The notes under the pieces were generated by a model that had not been told where the DNA came from, did no database searches, and saw only the letters and a program-made list of their open reading frames with translations. 64,000 nucleotides of DNA, from assembly GCA_963422465.1 (NCBI GenBank), contig OY730171.1, positions 1,922,001-1,986,000 on the forward strand. Direction: 5' to 3'. A program made the translations under genes and the position numbers. Positions 11,803-24,508 of the stretch are shown piece by piece. This DNA comes from Lichina pygmaea (lineage: Eukaryota > Ascomycota > Lichinomycetes > Lichinales > Lichinaceae). Positions within the stretch are counted from its first letter, which is position 1, and every line of letters begins with the position of its first letter.

Positions 11803-14800
11803 CTACACGGTAGTGCTATAGCCCAGCTCGGTCCCAGGGGCGTACAACGACGCGGCGGAGGACGATGGAAGCAGACTGTCTGTGAAAGACGTCGGGAGCA
11901 GAGACGTGGCGACGGCGGAGGCCGAAGAGGACGCAAAGGCCGAGACGACGGCCGAGTTCTTCGAAAAAGAAGAAGACGAAGATGAAAAAGACGAAGAAGG
12001 GTAGGAAGGCAGTCGTCGCTGTCGTCTCGCCTTGACGTACTTGCGGAGCTCGTCGACCCAGAGGACGGAGCTGGCGAGGACGACGAGGCCGACGATGTCG
12101 CCGACGCCGAGGGCCTCGGTCTGAAAGATGGACTGCAGCGGCGGGAAGCTGATGACGGCGAGGTGGCCCAGCAGCGACGCGGCGACGGAGTAGTTGAACA
12201 TGCGGTTCCCGAACAAGGCCACCTCGCGCCGCACCAGCGACTTGGCCTCCGACCGACACGTCAGCGCGTTGAACATGTCGAAGAAGACGAAGCACGTGAA
12301 CGTCATGGTCGTGTCGCGCGCCGTGACGACGCCGTCCTTGGACATCTCGCGCAGGTAGATCATCATGGTGCCGGCGACGATGAGCGCGGCCGACGTCAGC
12401 ACCCGCTGCACGACCGGCCGCGTCAGCACCCGCGCCGACCGAGACCTCGGCGGCCGTGTCATGACGGCCGGGTCGACGGGCTCGACCCCGAGCGACTGCG
12501 CCGGCGGGCCGTCCATGAGGATGTTGATCCACAGGATCTGCATCGCGTTGAGCGGGTTCTTGAGCCCGAACATCGTGCTCAGCAGCACCAGGCTCAGCGC
12601 CGCCACGCTGGTGCTCAGCTGGAACGTCAGGAAGTTCTGGATGTTGTAGAAGATGCCCTTGCCCTCCTCAATCGCGTGCAGGATCGTCGAGAAGTCGTCG
12701 TTGGTCAGGATCATGTCCGCCGCCTCCTTGGCCACGTCCGTGCCCTGCAGCCCCATGGCCACGCCGATATCGGCTTTCTTGAGCGCCGGCGCGTCGTTGA
12801 CGCCGTCGCCCGTCATCGCGACCACGTCCCCGCGCGATTGCAGCGCCCGCACGATCTTCATCTTGTGCTCCGGGCTCGTCCGCGCGAAGATCGCCGTCGC
12901 GCTCATCGTCTCGGCCAGCTCCCGTTGCGTCATCCGGTCGAGCTCGTCGCCCGTCAGGATCGTCTTGAACCGGACGGCCTGGTCGGCCTTATCGTGCGCC
13001 TCGTTGATGCCCATCCCCACCCGCTTCGCGATGGCCAGCGCCGTCGCTTCCGAGTCGCCCGTGATCATGATGACTCTGACCCCGCCGGCCATCAGACGTC
13101 GGATCGACTTCTCGACCCCTTCTCGCGGCGGGTCCTTCATGCCGACGAGGCCTGCAAAGACGAGACCTTGGTACCTGTCCTCGGCCTCCAATGCAGACGA
13201 CGGGGCGGGGGCGCGATCTTGTCGAGGGGTGCCGCTGCGGCTCTTGACAGCTGCCGAGAAGGCTCCATTCACCGATGGCCGGGACGATCCGCTTGCAAAG
13301 CCCACAACCCGTAGGCCGTCGCTGGCCATGGCCTCTGCTGCAGCTATCACGATGCGACGTCGGGGCTCATCGAGCACGACCTCATGGCCCGCCTTGGTCA
13401 GGTACGTGTCGCATCTGCCAAGGACCTGCTCGAGCGCCCCCTTGAGGTATGCCGTGTCGGCAGGAGGGCTGGCACCGCCGCCACCGGCTGCGCCGTTTGG
13501 AATTTCACCGCCGAGAACCACGCCCGTCCATTTTCTCTCGGAGCTGAAAGGCGTCTCGACAAGTCGCTCACCAGCGCTGTCCCGCAAGTCCTCTTCGCCG
13601 AGCAGATCGAGCAGATCAAGCAAGGCGACGTCAGTCGGTTGTCCGACCCACCTGCTTTTCGCGCCGGATCCTCCAAGGCCATGACCGTTCTTGGAAGCCA
13701 GCATAGCGCTCGAGGATCCAGGAGCGACCTGTGGACTCGACAACCTCGCATTATTGGCCACGTTCCCAATCCTGACGATCATACGGAGTGCGGGATCCTG
13801 AGAAGTCGGCTGAGTTCTGGTGACTTCTGAAGGAGAGGCCATGTCCAGGTGCCACATCTTGGTCACCGTCATTCTATTTGCTGTAAGAGTCCCTGCAGCG
13901 GTCAAGGTGAGTATGTACGCTGTACACGCTCCGAGGGAATGCGACATACCGGTCTTGTCGCTGCAAATGACGTTGACAGAACCCAGCGTCTCCACACTCG
14001 GCAGCCGCCGCACGATGGCTCCGCGTCGAGCCATCCTCAAGACACCCAATGCGAGGGTGACGGTGACGATGATGGGCAAGCCTTCTGGGATTGCAGCGAC
14101 CGCCAGTGAAACGCCAATCGTAAACATTTCTAAAATCTTGCGCCCCTGCCACAACCCGACAAGCACAATGATGAAGATGACCACGAAGGACATGTAACTG
14201 AGCTCCTGGCCCAAGCGGTCCATTGACAGTTGTAGTGGCGTCCGAGGGCTTTCAATCTCCGTCAGCGAAGCAGATATCGCCCCAAACTCGGTTCTCGGCC
14301 CGGTGGCCACGACGACTCCTTGACCGTTGCCGGACCGCACAAGAGTCCCCATGAAAGCGATATTAGTCTGTTCATTCAGTCGAAGCTCTGCGCCGGCCGA
14401 GCCAGCGGCAGGCGGAGCGTAGGGCGAGTTTCTTGCAGAGTCCCGGGCCGTGTTATGCGCTGGGGAACCATTTGCGACATGTTGTACCCCCAAAGCCCTA
14501 GTGTCCTTCCTCACGGGCTCGTTCTCGCCGGTCAGGTTCGATTCGTCGATGGTAAGATCTGCTGCAGCGGTGATACGGACATCGGCCGGTATACGATCTC
14601 CAGTGGAAAAGAGAACCAGGTCGCCAGGTACTAGTTGTGACGCCAGCACAATTGTTGATGCTCCCTCAACCTTGGCAAAGTCGTCCTTGCTCGGGCTCGG
14701 GCTAAGTGCCCCGTCCGCGACAATGCCAGAAGCCTGTGCTGCGGATGACTGATCGAGCAGTTCACGATTGCTTTCATGACCCCGTATGAGGTGCGCATGA

Positions 14801-15336
14801 TACGGCACCAGCCGATTGAGCGCCTCGAGCGACTTCTCGGATCTGTACTCTTGAACAAATGCGACCAGGGTGACGATTGTCACCGCAATCGTGATGCTGA
14901 TAGCGTCGTCCCAGTTGCCCATAAAGGCCGAAATCCCCGCAGATGCAAGCAGGAGCAGGATGAGTGGCTCCTTGAACTGTTTGACGAATCGTAGCCACAG
15001 TGGCTCAGGCTCTTCCTGAGGAAGCTCGTTTGGCCCATGGTCGAAAAGACGGGCTCTTGCATCTACTTGTGGTAGTCCGTTCACCAGGGATGTCGAAAGT
15101 TGCTGAGCTACCTGGCTTGGGGATAATCGCGCGTAGCCAGCTGTGACCGACTGAGGATCGTGTCAGCCTCGAGATGTAGAGATTGACAGATGGTTGAGGA
15201 ACGTCGCGCGCCTCTCACATACCAGCATGGGTGACGAGGAGCGCACATGGTCTGATGCATGGCCACCCATCGAGATCTGTAAGCCATCGGCGGGGGTGTC
15301 CTGCAAGGGAAGTGCCCAGTCGGCCGATCTTGACAT
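11803..15336 (-). CDS. PMR1: Golgi Ca2+/Mn2+ P-type ATPase (SPCA, Pmr1)
   Basis: Pumps Ca2+ and Mn2+ into the Golgi lumen, supporting glycosylation and protein sorting. Exons 15336-15223, 15150-13950 and 13892-11803 give about 1134 residues; fungal Pmr1 is usually somewhat shorter, and the excess is a Ser-rich C-terminal tail and low-complexity inserts. Motifs: [17 protein letters not shown] (actuator lead-in), [19 protein letters not shown] (M4 ion site), phosphorylation motif DKTGTLT, nucleotide-site motifs, [17 protein letters not shown], and [16 protein letters not shown] typical of SPCA. The DKTGTLT motif is split by a 57-base intron (13949-13893) whose length is a multiple of three and which has no in-frame stop. 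The short first exon is inferred from an in-phase donor and acceptor. Divergent from RAD21. Confidence 0.94.
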
Positions 15337-16002
15337 CTTCTCATGGCTGTTCGTGCCAAGCAGGGTGAGCTATGCAGTAGAGCTGTCCTTAGATCCCATG
15401 GACAGCCTATCAGAGTCAGCCAAAGTGCTTTCGGCATACCATAAACGCTTCCCGATTGCCCAAACTCTCCCTAGATCTATATACGTACCTTCTTCAGTAG
15501 CACGTTGGTACGTAAGGATAGAACCTGGCACCGTGAGCGCTTGGGCGCATTCAGAATTTGGTGATCCCGCTTGGCAAACGCGGATATGCGGCTTAAGTCA
15601 CATGATAGCACGTGATCCATCCCCAGCCACCTTGGCTAACTGTTTTCGGTCGTCCCGTTGCTTGAAGCGTCAACAACCCACGAGGCTCACCGTGCCACGT
15701 GAAGGTCATCGAGGCCAGTCGCATTCACTTTTTCTCCGCCATATTAGCCATCTGGGCCAGCAGGGGTTCACCTTCATCCACCCACAAACTCCTTCGTTGT
15801 CGGGCGGGTCTCTACTAGTCTGGAATTGTCGCGCGACAAGTTGACCGCGCTGTTTCTTTGGACGCGATCGATGACCTCTCCCCTGACCCACATGATATAG
15901 CGCTACAGGCTGTCTTTCTTGGGACCCTTCCGGAATTACCACATTTCGGACTATTGCAGCGGGGCGTTTCTTGATTGGATTTACCTTTCAAGGTGCTGAG
16001 AG
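15337..16002. promoter_or_regulatory. Divergent spacer PMR1/RAD21
   Basis: About 670 bases between divergent starts, presumably both promoters and the 5' leaders. I recognise no gene and no clear core elements. Confidence 0.4.
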
Positions 16003-18061
16003 ATGTTTTACTCGGAGAGGCTCCTCTCGAAGACCGGGCCTCTGGCCCGAGTATGGTTGTCTGCCAACCTTGAGCGCAAGGTATCCAAGACACACATCCT
16101 TCAGTCCAACATTGAGAGCAGCATCACTGCAATCGTGGATCAAGGCCAGGCGCCCATGGCGCTGCGGCTCAGCGGACAGCTACTTTTGGGCGTAGTGCGA
16201 ATCTACAGCCGCAAAGCTCGCTATCTGCTGGATGACTGCAATGAGGCTCTTATGAAGTTGAAGATGGTATGACGCTCAGCTGAGACACTCTTAGCTTCCA
16301 CCCACTGATCGTACATTTTGGCAGGCATTTCGACCCGGAAACGTCGATCTTCCCGCGAATCATGCCACCGCGCAAAATGCAGCTGCTCTGACTCTGCCGG
16401 ACGTGCTGACCGAGCTCGACTTACTGCCGCCAATGCCGGATGCATCGCTACTGCTAGACGCACCAGCAAACCTCCTGGCGCTGGACCCTGACCGGGGCAG
16501 GATAGGCCGGAATGAAGATATCACCTTGATCGATAACACCCAGCTTCTCTCGGACGACATTGAAGTGGGCCGGAAGGGGCTCGAAGAGGCTCCGCGGCTC
16601 GAGGACGAGGCTCTCATATTAGACCTTGGATTCGGCGATGAGCTTGGTGATACCGGTATGGACACGAGCGTCCACGTTGGAAGAGACGCACCTCCGCCCA
16701 GAGCACAAGACGAGGAATTTGGAAGCGACTTGAAAGTGCAGGACAACGATATGCCAGACCTCGACCATGGGGCAGACACGTTTGCGGAGGATATCACAAG
16801 TGCCATGCGGCCGATTCAGCACCGCGACGATCTGGCCACGGAGGACGCAGATCCGATGGATGTTGATGTCAACATGGAGCCCGGCGAGCCTCGGGAAGGC
16901 CTCTTGGCGGCAGATGGTGTTGCACCGACTGGCGCAATGGAAGGCCGTGAACGCGATTCGACGTCTCCATTGTCCGAGCTCCGACCAAGCGAAGAACGCG
17001 AGCTTGAGGAGCACTACCAACGCCTTAACGAGACGACGACTTACGAGCCAGAGGAGGATGAAGAAGAGTCCGTCCACCAGCCGCGACGAACCAGACGAGG
17101 CAAGATTATCCAGCCAGATGCGGGTACGACGCTACCGTCGAGTCAAGTCAAGCAATGGCAGCAGGATCGTTCGCGCATCTTGAAGCCAGCGTCCTTCCTA
17201 CCACGCGACCCGGTTCTCTTGGCCCTGATGGAGATGCAACAGAACGGGGACTTTGTGTCCAACGTTCTGGGCGATGGTCGGGGAAGAGGCTTGGCACCGG
17301 AACTGAGGGGAGTCCTGTCCCTCGAGGTCGTCCGAAAGTCAGGGAAGCTTAAAAGGAAGCATGACGCCGAGCAGACGAGGGTCGAAACTGCTGAAGAAGC
17401 TTCTCCACAATCCGAGAAGCGGCCGAGACTGGAATTCGAGGACGAGGATGGTGGATTCGCTGCTGGTGGGGACGACTCTGTTCCCCTTCCTGACACCACT
17501 GGTGTGACGGACGGAGAGATTCTCGAGATCCCGGCAGCGGCAGGTGAGATACAACAGCCAGATGAGGATGGCATCGCCATCCAGCCGAGGAGCCCAGGGC
17601 AAGAGCAGGAGCAACAGCAACAGCAAGAGATCGAGGAACGATCGTCGCCTCTACCGCAAGATGCCTTTGACGTCACCATGGCCCCGTTGGTGCATCCTGC
17701 GGACAGCGGTCCAGTGGCGCTCGGCACACAGCACGCCGTGCACATGCTACGCGATCGATTCGGAGCCGGGGCGGCCGACAGCCCCTCGCAACGGAACAAG
17801 GCTAGTGTGCTGTTCCAAGACCTGCTTCCAGAGAACCGTACGTCCAAGGCCGACGCGACCAAGATGTTCTTCGAGGTTCTCGTGCTCGCCACCAAAGACG
17901 CCGTCAAGGTCGAGCAGGGGTCGGACGCGCTTGGCGGCCCGATCCGCATCCGCGGCCGAAGAGGACTCTGGGGTTCTTGGGCCGAACAGGAGGCGGCTGG
18001 GGAAATTGCGCAGCAGGATGACGTTCCGCTCGCTCTCGAGTCGGCTGCTGTGTCGGCATGA
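16003..18061 (+). CDS. RAD21: Mitotic cohesin kleisin subunit Rad21/Scc1
   Basis: Kleisin that closes the Smc1-Smc3 cohesin ring and is cut by separase at anaphase. Exons 16003-16266 and 16325-18061 join in phase 0 to about 666 residues. The N-terminus MFYSERLLSKTGPLARVWL through RIYSRKARYLLDDC is the Smc3-binding domain. The middle is acidic and disordered (possible separase sites of the D/E-x-x-R type, not assignable by eye). The C-terminal winged helix reads VLFQDLLPENRTSKADATKMFF, near residue 605, and binds Smc1. Length and architecture fit fungal Rad21 rather than meiotic Rec8. SUA5 follows on the same strand. Confidence 0.93.
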
Positions 18062-18692
18062 TGTTTTGTTTACCTTGTTCCTGAACGAACTACGGGGGTG
18101 TTGCCGGAGACTCCAGGACTTTGGGCACACCCGCGGTGAAAGAAGAGTCATTCGGACGCTTTTTGACCTTTGGTTGGCGTTGGTCGAGGTTCGGCATAAT
18201 GAACTTCTGCTCGTCCTTCTTATTCTTGGCGGGGCCCTTGTCTGGTCTTGATTGATTACTTCCTGGACAATGGCTTGCATTGTATAGTACGCCCTGGCAG
18301 CTTGCTTGCGTCATGCCTTGGGTTTTGGAGGCCTTTGGTTTTAGATCTCTGGCCTAAATGCGGCGTTGTAACATGTGACTAGACCTTTGATGGCTGCATT
18401 GATTGGGCCCGGGTCATCATCGTAGATGGCTTATAGTGAGATCTTCAATGCATATCGTAGACGCAACTCTTGTTGCCTAGCTGCGTGCAGAGGCAAGTAG
18501 GTACTGCCCCCTTTTGTGTGAGTCATATTAAGTCGAGTTCCAACTGGGTCTGCACTACTTTGAAGAAGGTGTCCAGCTCATATTCCTCCACTTCGTCAGG
18601 CTCATAATCGAGGTCAGCTGTTGCTACTTTTGCCCGAGTGGTCTTCTGACAGGAACTCAAGTCGTCATCTCTTGGCTTTCACCGGGATCGCC
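18062..18692. other. Spacer RAD21 to SUA5
   Basis: Terminator of RAD21 and promoter of SUA5 by position. No further feature is recognised. The SUA5 frame is open upstream to about 18621, but without an ATG. Confidence 0.4.
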
Positions 18693-20432
18693 ATGCATGA
18701 CAAGCCAGTAACCACCCGCATATTACCAGTGGACCCGTCCCGGATCAGCAACTCTCGGTTTCGGACTGAAGATCCGCGATGGCTAGAACGGTGGGACCTC
18801 TCTCTACGACGCGATACTCCGGAAGCAGCGAACCTGGCCGAAGCTGCTGAGCTCATACGCACAAGTAATGTGCCCGTGGCGTTTCCAACAGAGACCGTCT
18901 ACGGCCTTGGCGCCGATGCTACCAGGAGAGACGCCGTACGGGGAATATACGAAGCCAAGCAAAGGCCGTCAGACAACCCTCTGATAGTGCATGTGTGTTC
19001 CTTCAGCCAGCTGAGGAGTCTACTACAGCCACAGACACCTTGTCCAAATGATGGACCCGAGGCTCCAAACGGCACATCCGGGACTGGTCAAGCAAGCGCA
19101 CCATCCACTGATGCCTCTGCTACACAACCTGCTTGCCCGGCTATAGACCCCGAAGACCCGATACCATCAATATACCGGCCCCTAATCCAGGCGTTGTGGC
19201 CGGGGCCGCTGACAATCATACTCCCAAACCCTGCTGGGTCTGTTCTGGCGCCTGAAGTGACCGGCGGTCTGAGTGCATTCGGAGCGCGAATACCGGACAA
19301 TGCTCTTGCTCTGGCGTTGATCCGGCTGTCAGGAGTACCAATTGCTGCACCATCGGCCAATGCATCGACCAAGCCGTCTCCTACGGCCGCAGAACACGTG
19401 AGAGACGACCTTGACGGGCGCATCGAAGTGATTCTTGACGGTGGGCCGTGCGCGGTGGGCGTCGAGAGCACCGTCGTCGACGGCCTGTCTACGCCGCCCT
19501 GCATACTTCGACCTGGGGGCGTGTCCATAGATCAGCTGCGCGAGTTCCCTGGCTGGGAGAACGTCAAGATTGCGTACAAGGATGCCCAGCAGAGTGACTC
19601 GCGGCCACGGGCACCGGGAATGAAATACAGGCACTATTCACCCCGGGCAAGAGTCATTCTGCATGAACATGGGTCTCGGCCTCCATCTTGGGACGTTATC
19701 TGTGCGAATGCCGGCCAGCACGGCGGAGTTGGTATCATCGTAACGAGAAGCTGGGATGCCAGAGCCGGAGACCAGCGGACTGTACCGAAACCAGAAGACA
19801 TTGATGACAGGGACCAGGATCGGGTTCCTCACGCCGGTCAGCTACCTCAGCCCTTTGCAAAAGTACATACAGTACCATCGTTGCTCCAGCTCAGTCACGA
19901 TAGCTTCAATCAAGACCTGCACGCGAAGCCGCGTCCATCCAGTTCTCGAGCTATCAACGGCCATCGGGACGTCCGCGAACCCCATACAGTGAACGGTCCC
20001 GCTGCCCTTCCTGTCTCAGCGGTCTCGGCATTCGATCCCAGCCCTCCCTCCAGCGATAGCGCGTCTGTCCCCAGCAACAGCGCATCCTCCCCCAGGACCC
20101 ACAGGAACGCCCCAGAGAAGCGCGATGAAGCCATCTCCGAAACGAAGCATGATGAAATCCCCCCCGAAACGAAGCAGAAGCACAGAGACATGTCAGACGT
20201 ATGGACCGTCCGCCTGGGCCCCTCGACGGACGATGTTGCGAGGGGCATCTTTTCGGCCCTGCGCGAGCTCGACAGAAGGGCCGTGGGCGTCATCTTCGTC
20301 GAGGGCATCGATGACGCCCAAGGACATCTAGCGGCCGCCGTCATGAATCGATTGCGCAAAGCTGCTGCGGTGACTGTGACTAGTATGGATATGGGGATGG
20401 GGGTGGGAGTGCCGATGGGGATGGGGGATTAA
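18693..20432 (+). CDS. SUA5: Threonylcarbamoyl-AMP synthase Sua5
   Basis: Makes threonylcarbamoyl-AMP from threonine, bicarbonate and ATP, the first step of t6A37 tRNA modification. Single exon, about 579 residues from the first ATG. The YrdC domain shows VPVAFPTETVYGLGADA, KQRPSDNPLIVHV, LWPGPLTIIL, APSANASTKPSPT and GGVESTVVD-type residues (read as GPCAVGVESTVVDG), followed by CILRPGG and APGMKYRHYSP, which starts the Sua5 linker and C-terminal domain. Two oddities: a Ser/Thr/Pro/Ala insert of about 45 residues within YrdC (near residue 110-155), and a long disordered acidic/Ser stretch before the last conserved block (WTVRLGPSTDDVARGIFSALRELD). It ends in a Met/Gly-rich tail. Confidence 0.93.
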   Translation: MHDKPVTTRILPVDPSRISNSRFRTEDPRWLERWDLSLRRDTPEAANLAEAAELIRTSNVPVAFPTETVYGLGADATRRDAVRGIYEAKQRPSDNPLIVHVCSFSQLRSLLQPQTPCPNDGPEAPNGTSGTGQASAPSTDASATQPACPAIDPEDPIPSIYRPLIQALWPGPLTIILPNPAGSVLAPEVTGGLSAFGARIPDNALALALIRLSGVPIAAPSANASTKPSPTAAEHVRDDLDGRIEVILDGGPCAVGVESTVVDGLSTPPCILRPGGVSIDQLREFPGWENVKIAYKDAQQSDSRPRAPGMKYRHYSPRARVILHEHGSRPPSWDVICANAGQHGGVGIIVTRSWDARAGDQRTVPKPEDIDDRDQDRVPHAGQLPQPFAKVHTVPSLLQLSHDSFNQDLHAKPRPSSSRAINGHRDVREPHTVNGPAALPVSAVSAFDPSPPSSDSASVPSNSASSPRTHRNAPEKRDEAISETKHDEIPPETKQKHRDMSDVWTVRLGPSTDDVARGIFSALRELDRRAVGVIFVEGIDDAQGHLAAAVMNRLRKAAAVTVTSMDMGMGVGVPMGMGD

Positions 20433-20700
20433 GGAGGACAAAAACATAGAAGAAGATAGGAGAGAGTGGATTTGAGAATACATGTACATCCCGCTCACTC
20501 GTCTATCGTGACACGAGCGAGTTTCTCTGGGGGCGTGAGGCCATGTCTCCGTGGGTGGTGTCTCTGCCAACAGCAATGCGTAACTACCGTAAGCAATACT
20601 GGAGTAGGGTTCTGTCCATACAAGATCACTGCCACCGCCCTCTTCTTCCCCATCTATCCACATACACCCCCTCCATACCCTTTGTCAGGATGCTCCAACA

Positions 20701-23700
20701 TCATCGACGGTCCTTCTTCGAGCCCTTTCCACCACGAGATTTATTCACCTTGGCTCCTCCAGCACCTCCTCCCCCTCCCCCTCCCTTTCCACTTCCTCCC
20801 CCTCCTCCTCCGCCGCTGCCACCACCACCACCGCTAGTCGAAGCAAAAGTGGTCGTCATGACTCTGATTTTGCCGACGGGGACCGTGTTAGATAGCTCCG
20901 TCTCTCGCCAGGCCTTGATGAGTTCGAGTTCCTTGGGCCACATCTTGTCCGAGTCTTGCGCGCTGTCGTCGACGGCGGAGGTGCGTTGGTGTTGGTATGC
21001 CTTGGACGACGCTGAGGACGAGGGGAATGAGGGTGTGGACAAGGACGGACTCTTGCCGGAGGGGAGTGGGTCGACCGATGAGCCGAGGGTCTGACCCGCT
21101 GTCGGAGCCGTCGTCGTCGTCGTCATCGTTATGGGTGTCGTCCCAGGCATGTTCGTCGAAGGTTTCCGTTGCTGTTGCTCGTGAAAGCGTAGCCATCGCC
21201 CGAGAATCTCTTTGATCGCTTTGCCCTTCTTCTGACTGCCCGGCTGGAGCTTGGCTTTATATTTGTAGTTGCCCATCGCGCTCCATGGCGCACAGACTGG
21301 CAGGGCCGAAAGAAGCTCGTCGCCCGGCAAAGGCTTGCCGACGAAGCTTGAGAGAATGCTCATTGCGGCGAGCTGTTGTTCGCTGTCGTTGTCCTCGCCG
21401 GCCTCGGCACCGGTGCTTTCGCCTTTGACATGATTGCTGGTCTGGTCGCTGCCCGGTTCTTGTACCATCTTCCTCCGGCGGGCTTCTTCTTGTTCGAGAC
21501 CCTTCTTGGCCGCCCGGAGGTGCTGCTCCCGTCGCCGCTTCTTGTCGAGTTCTTGTTTCTCTTCGCGCGCCCTTCTCGCCTCCGCTTCTTCCTCCGCTTT
21601 GGCCTGCCCTGCGGCCGATCCGAGAATCTTCATGGCCAATGCCCTGTCCTCCTCATCCTGGTCGCGATATTTGCTCGCGATCTTCTTCTGCTTTCCCCGC
21701 TTCCCTCGCACCTGTCGGACAGGTTTCTGTTGCTGATCGCCGGGTGCGTACGGCTTCTTCGTTGACTTAGCCTTGGTGTTCGGAGACTCATCTGCTCGTC
21801 CTTGGCCAGCGTCGTCATCATCATCACTATTGGCGTCATCATGAGATTTTGATTCTCCGCCGGGCAGCTGGTGAGATGGATCGCCTTCAGCTTCTGAAGT
21901 ACGAATAGGCAATTTGGTTCTTGGCTCTGCTAGAGCCTCATCTTCGCCTGCATCGCCCTTCTCACGGCCAGCTTCTTCGTTTCCTTTGGCTGCTTCTGTT
22001 GAGCTTGATGACTCCTTCGGTGGATTGCCTTGCAACATATCGGGCTCGTCCATACCCGCGCTATGGCTTTCGTTGTTCTTTTCCGAACTGGCATCTGACG
22101 CCCCATCAGGCGCTTCATTCTCATCGGTATCGTTTGCCGAGCCTCCATGCGGTCCTGCGTCCGTGGTGCTCTGCTGAAGCTGCAGCACCGAATCACCCGC
22201 CTCGCGTTCTGCAGCACTTTCTGGCATAGAACCATCCGCAGCCTGCGCTCCATATGTCCTATATCTCGTCTTACTCTCCTCGCTGACCTGGAACAGCACC
22301 CCAAACCCAAGCACCAGCTGCGCGGGAGGAAGATAGTTTTTCTTGCCTCGAACGGAGAACTGACCAAGCGGAAGGTAGTCCCCAGTCGGAGCAGCCTTTG
22401 ACACCTGGGCCGAAGGAACCCACCATGCAGACATTACGGCTTTGGAATCCCATGCGTTGGAGGTGGCAACTGACAGAGTACCGGCTTGCGATAGGGTAGA
22501 TGGTGGAATAGGAGCCCCGGGCGTGGAAGGATTGTTCTTGATGAACACAGATGCTGCACCTTCCAACTCAGCATGCACATACACATCGCCGTTTTTGAAG
22601 TACCGTTGGTATAAGATCTCACTCTGCTGCGCATCCCGACCCCTGACGCGGTAATCAGCATCGACGTCTTCCTCAATGGAGGTGCCCTTACCCTAGAACG
22701 AGGTACCCCTCCGACGAGACGAAGAAGATGAATTTTTCAAACCAAAGTTGTTTGCGCACAGGGCGGAGAAGCTCCTTTTCTTGCTTGATACCCTTTGCCA
22801 AGTCCGCGCTGATCTTCTTTTCCGTGTTTTTAAGCGCCTTCGACGCCTGCTGTAGAGTCTTTTGCGCCTTCTCAGCTGCGCTCCGTTTCTGATCGTAGTA
22901 CTCCCTGGCGTTGACCCAGGGAGATAGTCCCAAGTCGATGTCCACAGTCAAGCGGTTGTCCTTCTTCGGCCGTCGGGCCTCGGTTGCGTCGGCATCTTCA
23001 TCGCTGTCGGACGCCTCGCTTGCGGTTCGGTCGTCAAACTCAACATCTTCATCGTCCCACTCGCTCAGCAACACTGTTATGGTGTTTTCGTAGAGCTTGA
23101 GCGGCAATTTGATCCTCTCCGCGAGCGGATTCTGGCGACTCTGTTCCAGCTCGATCAGCCGAGCGATCTCAACCCAGTCCATGCCCTGGGCTATTAGCCC
23201 GTTCACGATCCCCATCGTCTCCTCGACCTTGAGAATATTGGCTTCTATGGCTTGCGCCTTTCGTACGTTGAGCTGTTGCGCGCCTTGCAAGCCTGCCAAC
23301 CGACTCATATGGTCTTTTCTGACATTGTCCAGTTTGCGTCGGGCCGTTTCTTGCCGGTCTTGGAGACGTGATTCCAGCTTCTGTCCCTCTATTGAGGAAA
23401 AGTATTCATCGACAGTCTTGTTGAAGCCCTCAAAGCGCAAGATTGTGACGGCCGGGTCGTCCACGAACTTCTGGGGCTCAAAAGGCTGAAAGTCTTCGTA
23501 GAGAAGGCCCGAAGTGTCGTTTGGCTCGACAGTTTCTGTCCCTGCATCCTTGGTCGGGCCGCCCCCTTTCGCCTTCCTCGGTTTGGCGACAATATATCCT
23601 GGCGCCAGCTGAGACCGAGTTGTGCCTTCCACAACTTCTTTCGCAGACTCTAGAGAATCCAGCAGCCGCTGAATCAGAGTTTCGTCTTCGATGTATTGCT

Positions 23701-24508
23701 GTAGAGGAAGACTCGTATCAACTCTTGCGAGGAGCAAAGTATGATCCAGCAGCACGGACGGAAATTCTGGGAAAGCTGATGCTAGAGCTTTCTTCACGGC
23801 ATCCACGGCCTTCCGCTTCGACTTTTGACCAGGCACAGCGGCATCCGTGTGGCTTTTGCTGAGACCATCCCGCAAGCCCTCACATAGCCGCTCCTTCGAG
23901 ATCGAGGGAACTCCGGCCGCATTCTGTCTCTCAGATATCGAGTACATTGCACCAACGCGTACCTGCTCTCCCTCAGAGCCTTCAGGGACGGTCCTGAAGA
24001 GAGCAAGAATCTGGAGCCCGCCATCGGTAAGGATGATGTTTCCAGCAGCATAGAACTCCAAGAACAGATGGTACTGTCCATCGCTGAACTGAAAGTCAAT
24101 GATCCGGTCCGTGCCAACTTGTGAAACCCCGGTGACTCTTCGGGATCGAATATGTTTTCGTAAACGAGCTACAAACGCCGAGGGGGCCGCAGCTGTCGTT
24201 CTTGTGAAGCTCGTAAGATGACATCGAAAGCCTGAGTCAATGACCAGTTGCTCCCTCTGATCAGACTTGGCGAATTTCAACAGGAATATGCGCTGGGATA
24301 GTAAATTAGTATAGCAGAGTATGGGTGTTTGTGAGCAAGGGCGCCTACCGAGGAGAGATCATAAATATTGGCCAGTCTGAGGGAGCTCAGAGCAGAAGAG
24401 AGTTCATGCGCAATGACCTGCGAAGCACGTTAGATTGTTTCGATAGTAGCAACTCCTGCAATAGCTAGGAAGTACCTTGACATCTAAAGACGAGAATCTC
24501 TGCTTCAT
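20701..24508 (-). CDS. RQC2: Ribosome quality control protein Rqc2/NEMF (Tae2)
   Basis: Binds stalled 60S subunits with peptidyl-tRNA and directs CAT-tail synthesis and Ltn1 ubiquitination. Exons 24508-24476, 24417-24349, 24292-22692 and 22642-20701 join in frame to about 1214 residues. NFACT-N begins MKQRFSSLDVKVIAHEL; coiled coils lie around 300-400 and 500; NFACT-R begins LVLGGRDAQQSEILYQRY just after the last intron and runs through DVYVHAELEGAASVFIKN. The middle is acidic with Lys/Glu coiled coil, and NFACT-C (APWSAMGNYKYKAKLQPG) precedes a glycine-rich, Lys-rich tail. Two very small 5' exons (33 and 69 bases) are fixed by the conserved N-terminus. Confidence 0.95.

Noticed and set aside
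11395-11985. 196-codon plus-strand frame over the GA repeat
   Set aside because: It translates the GA microsatellite and antisense of the PMR1 3' end; composition is repeat-driven.
12163-13314. 383-codon plus-strand frame over PMR1
   Set aside because: Antisense shadow of the ATPase in GC-rich coding DNA.
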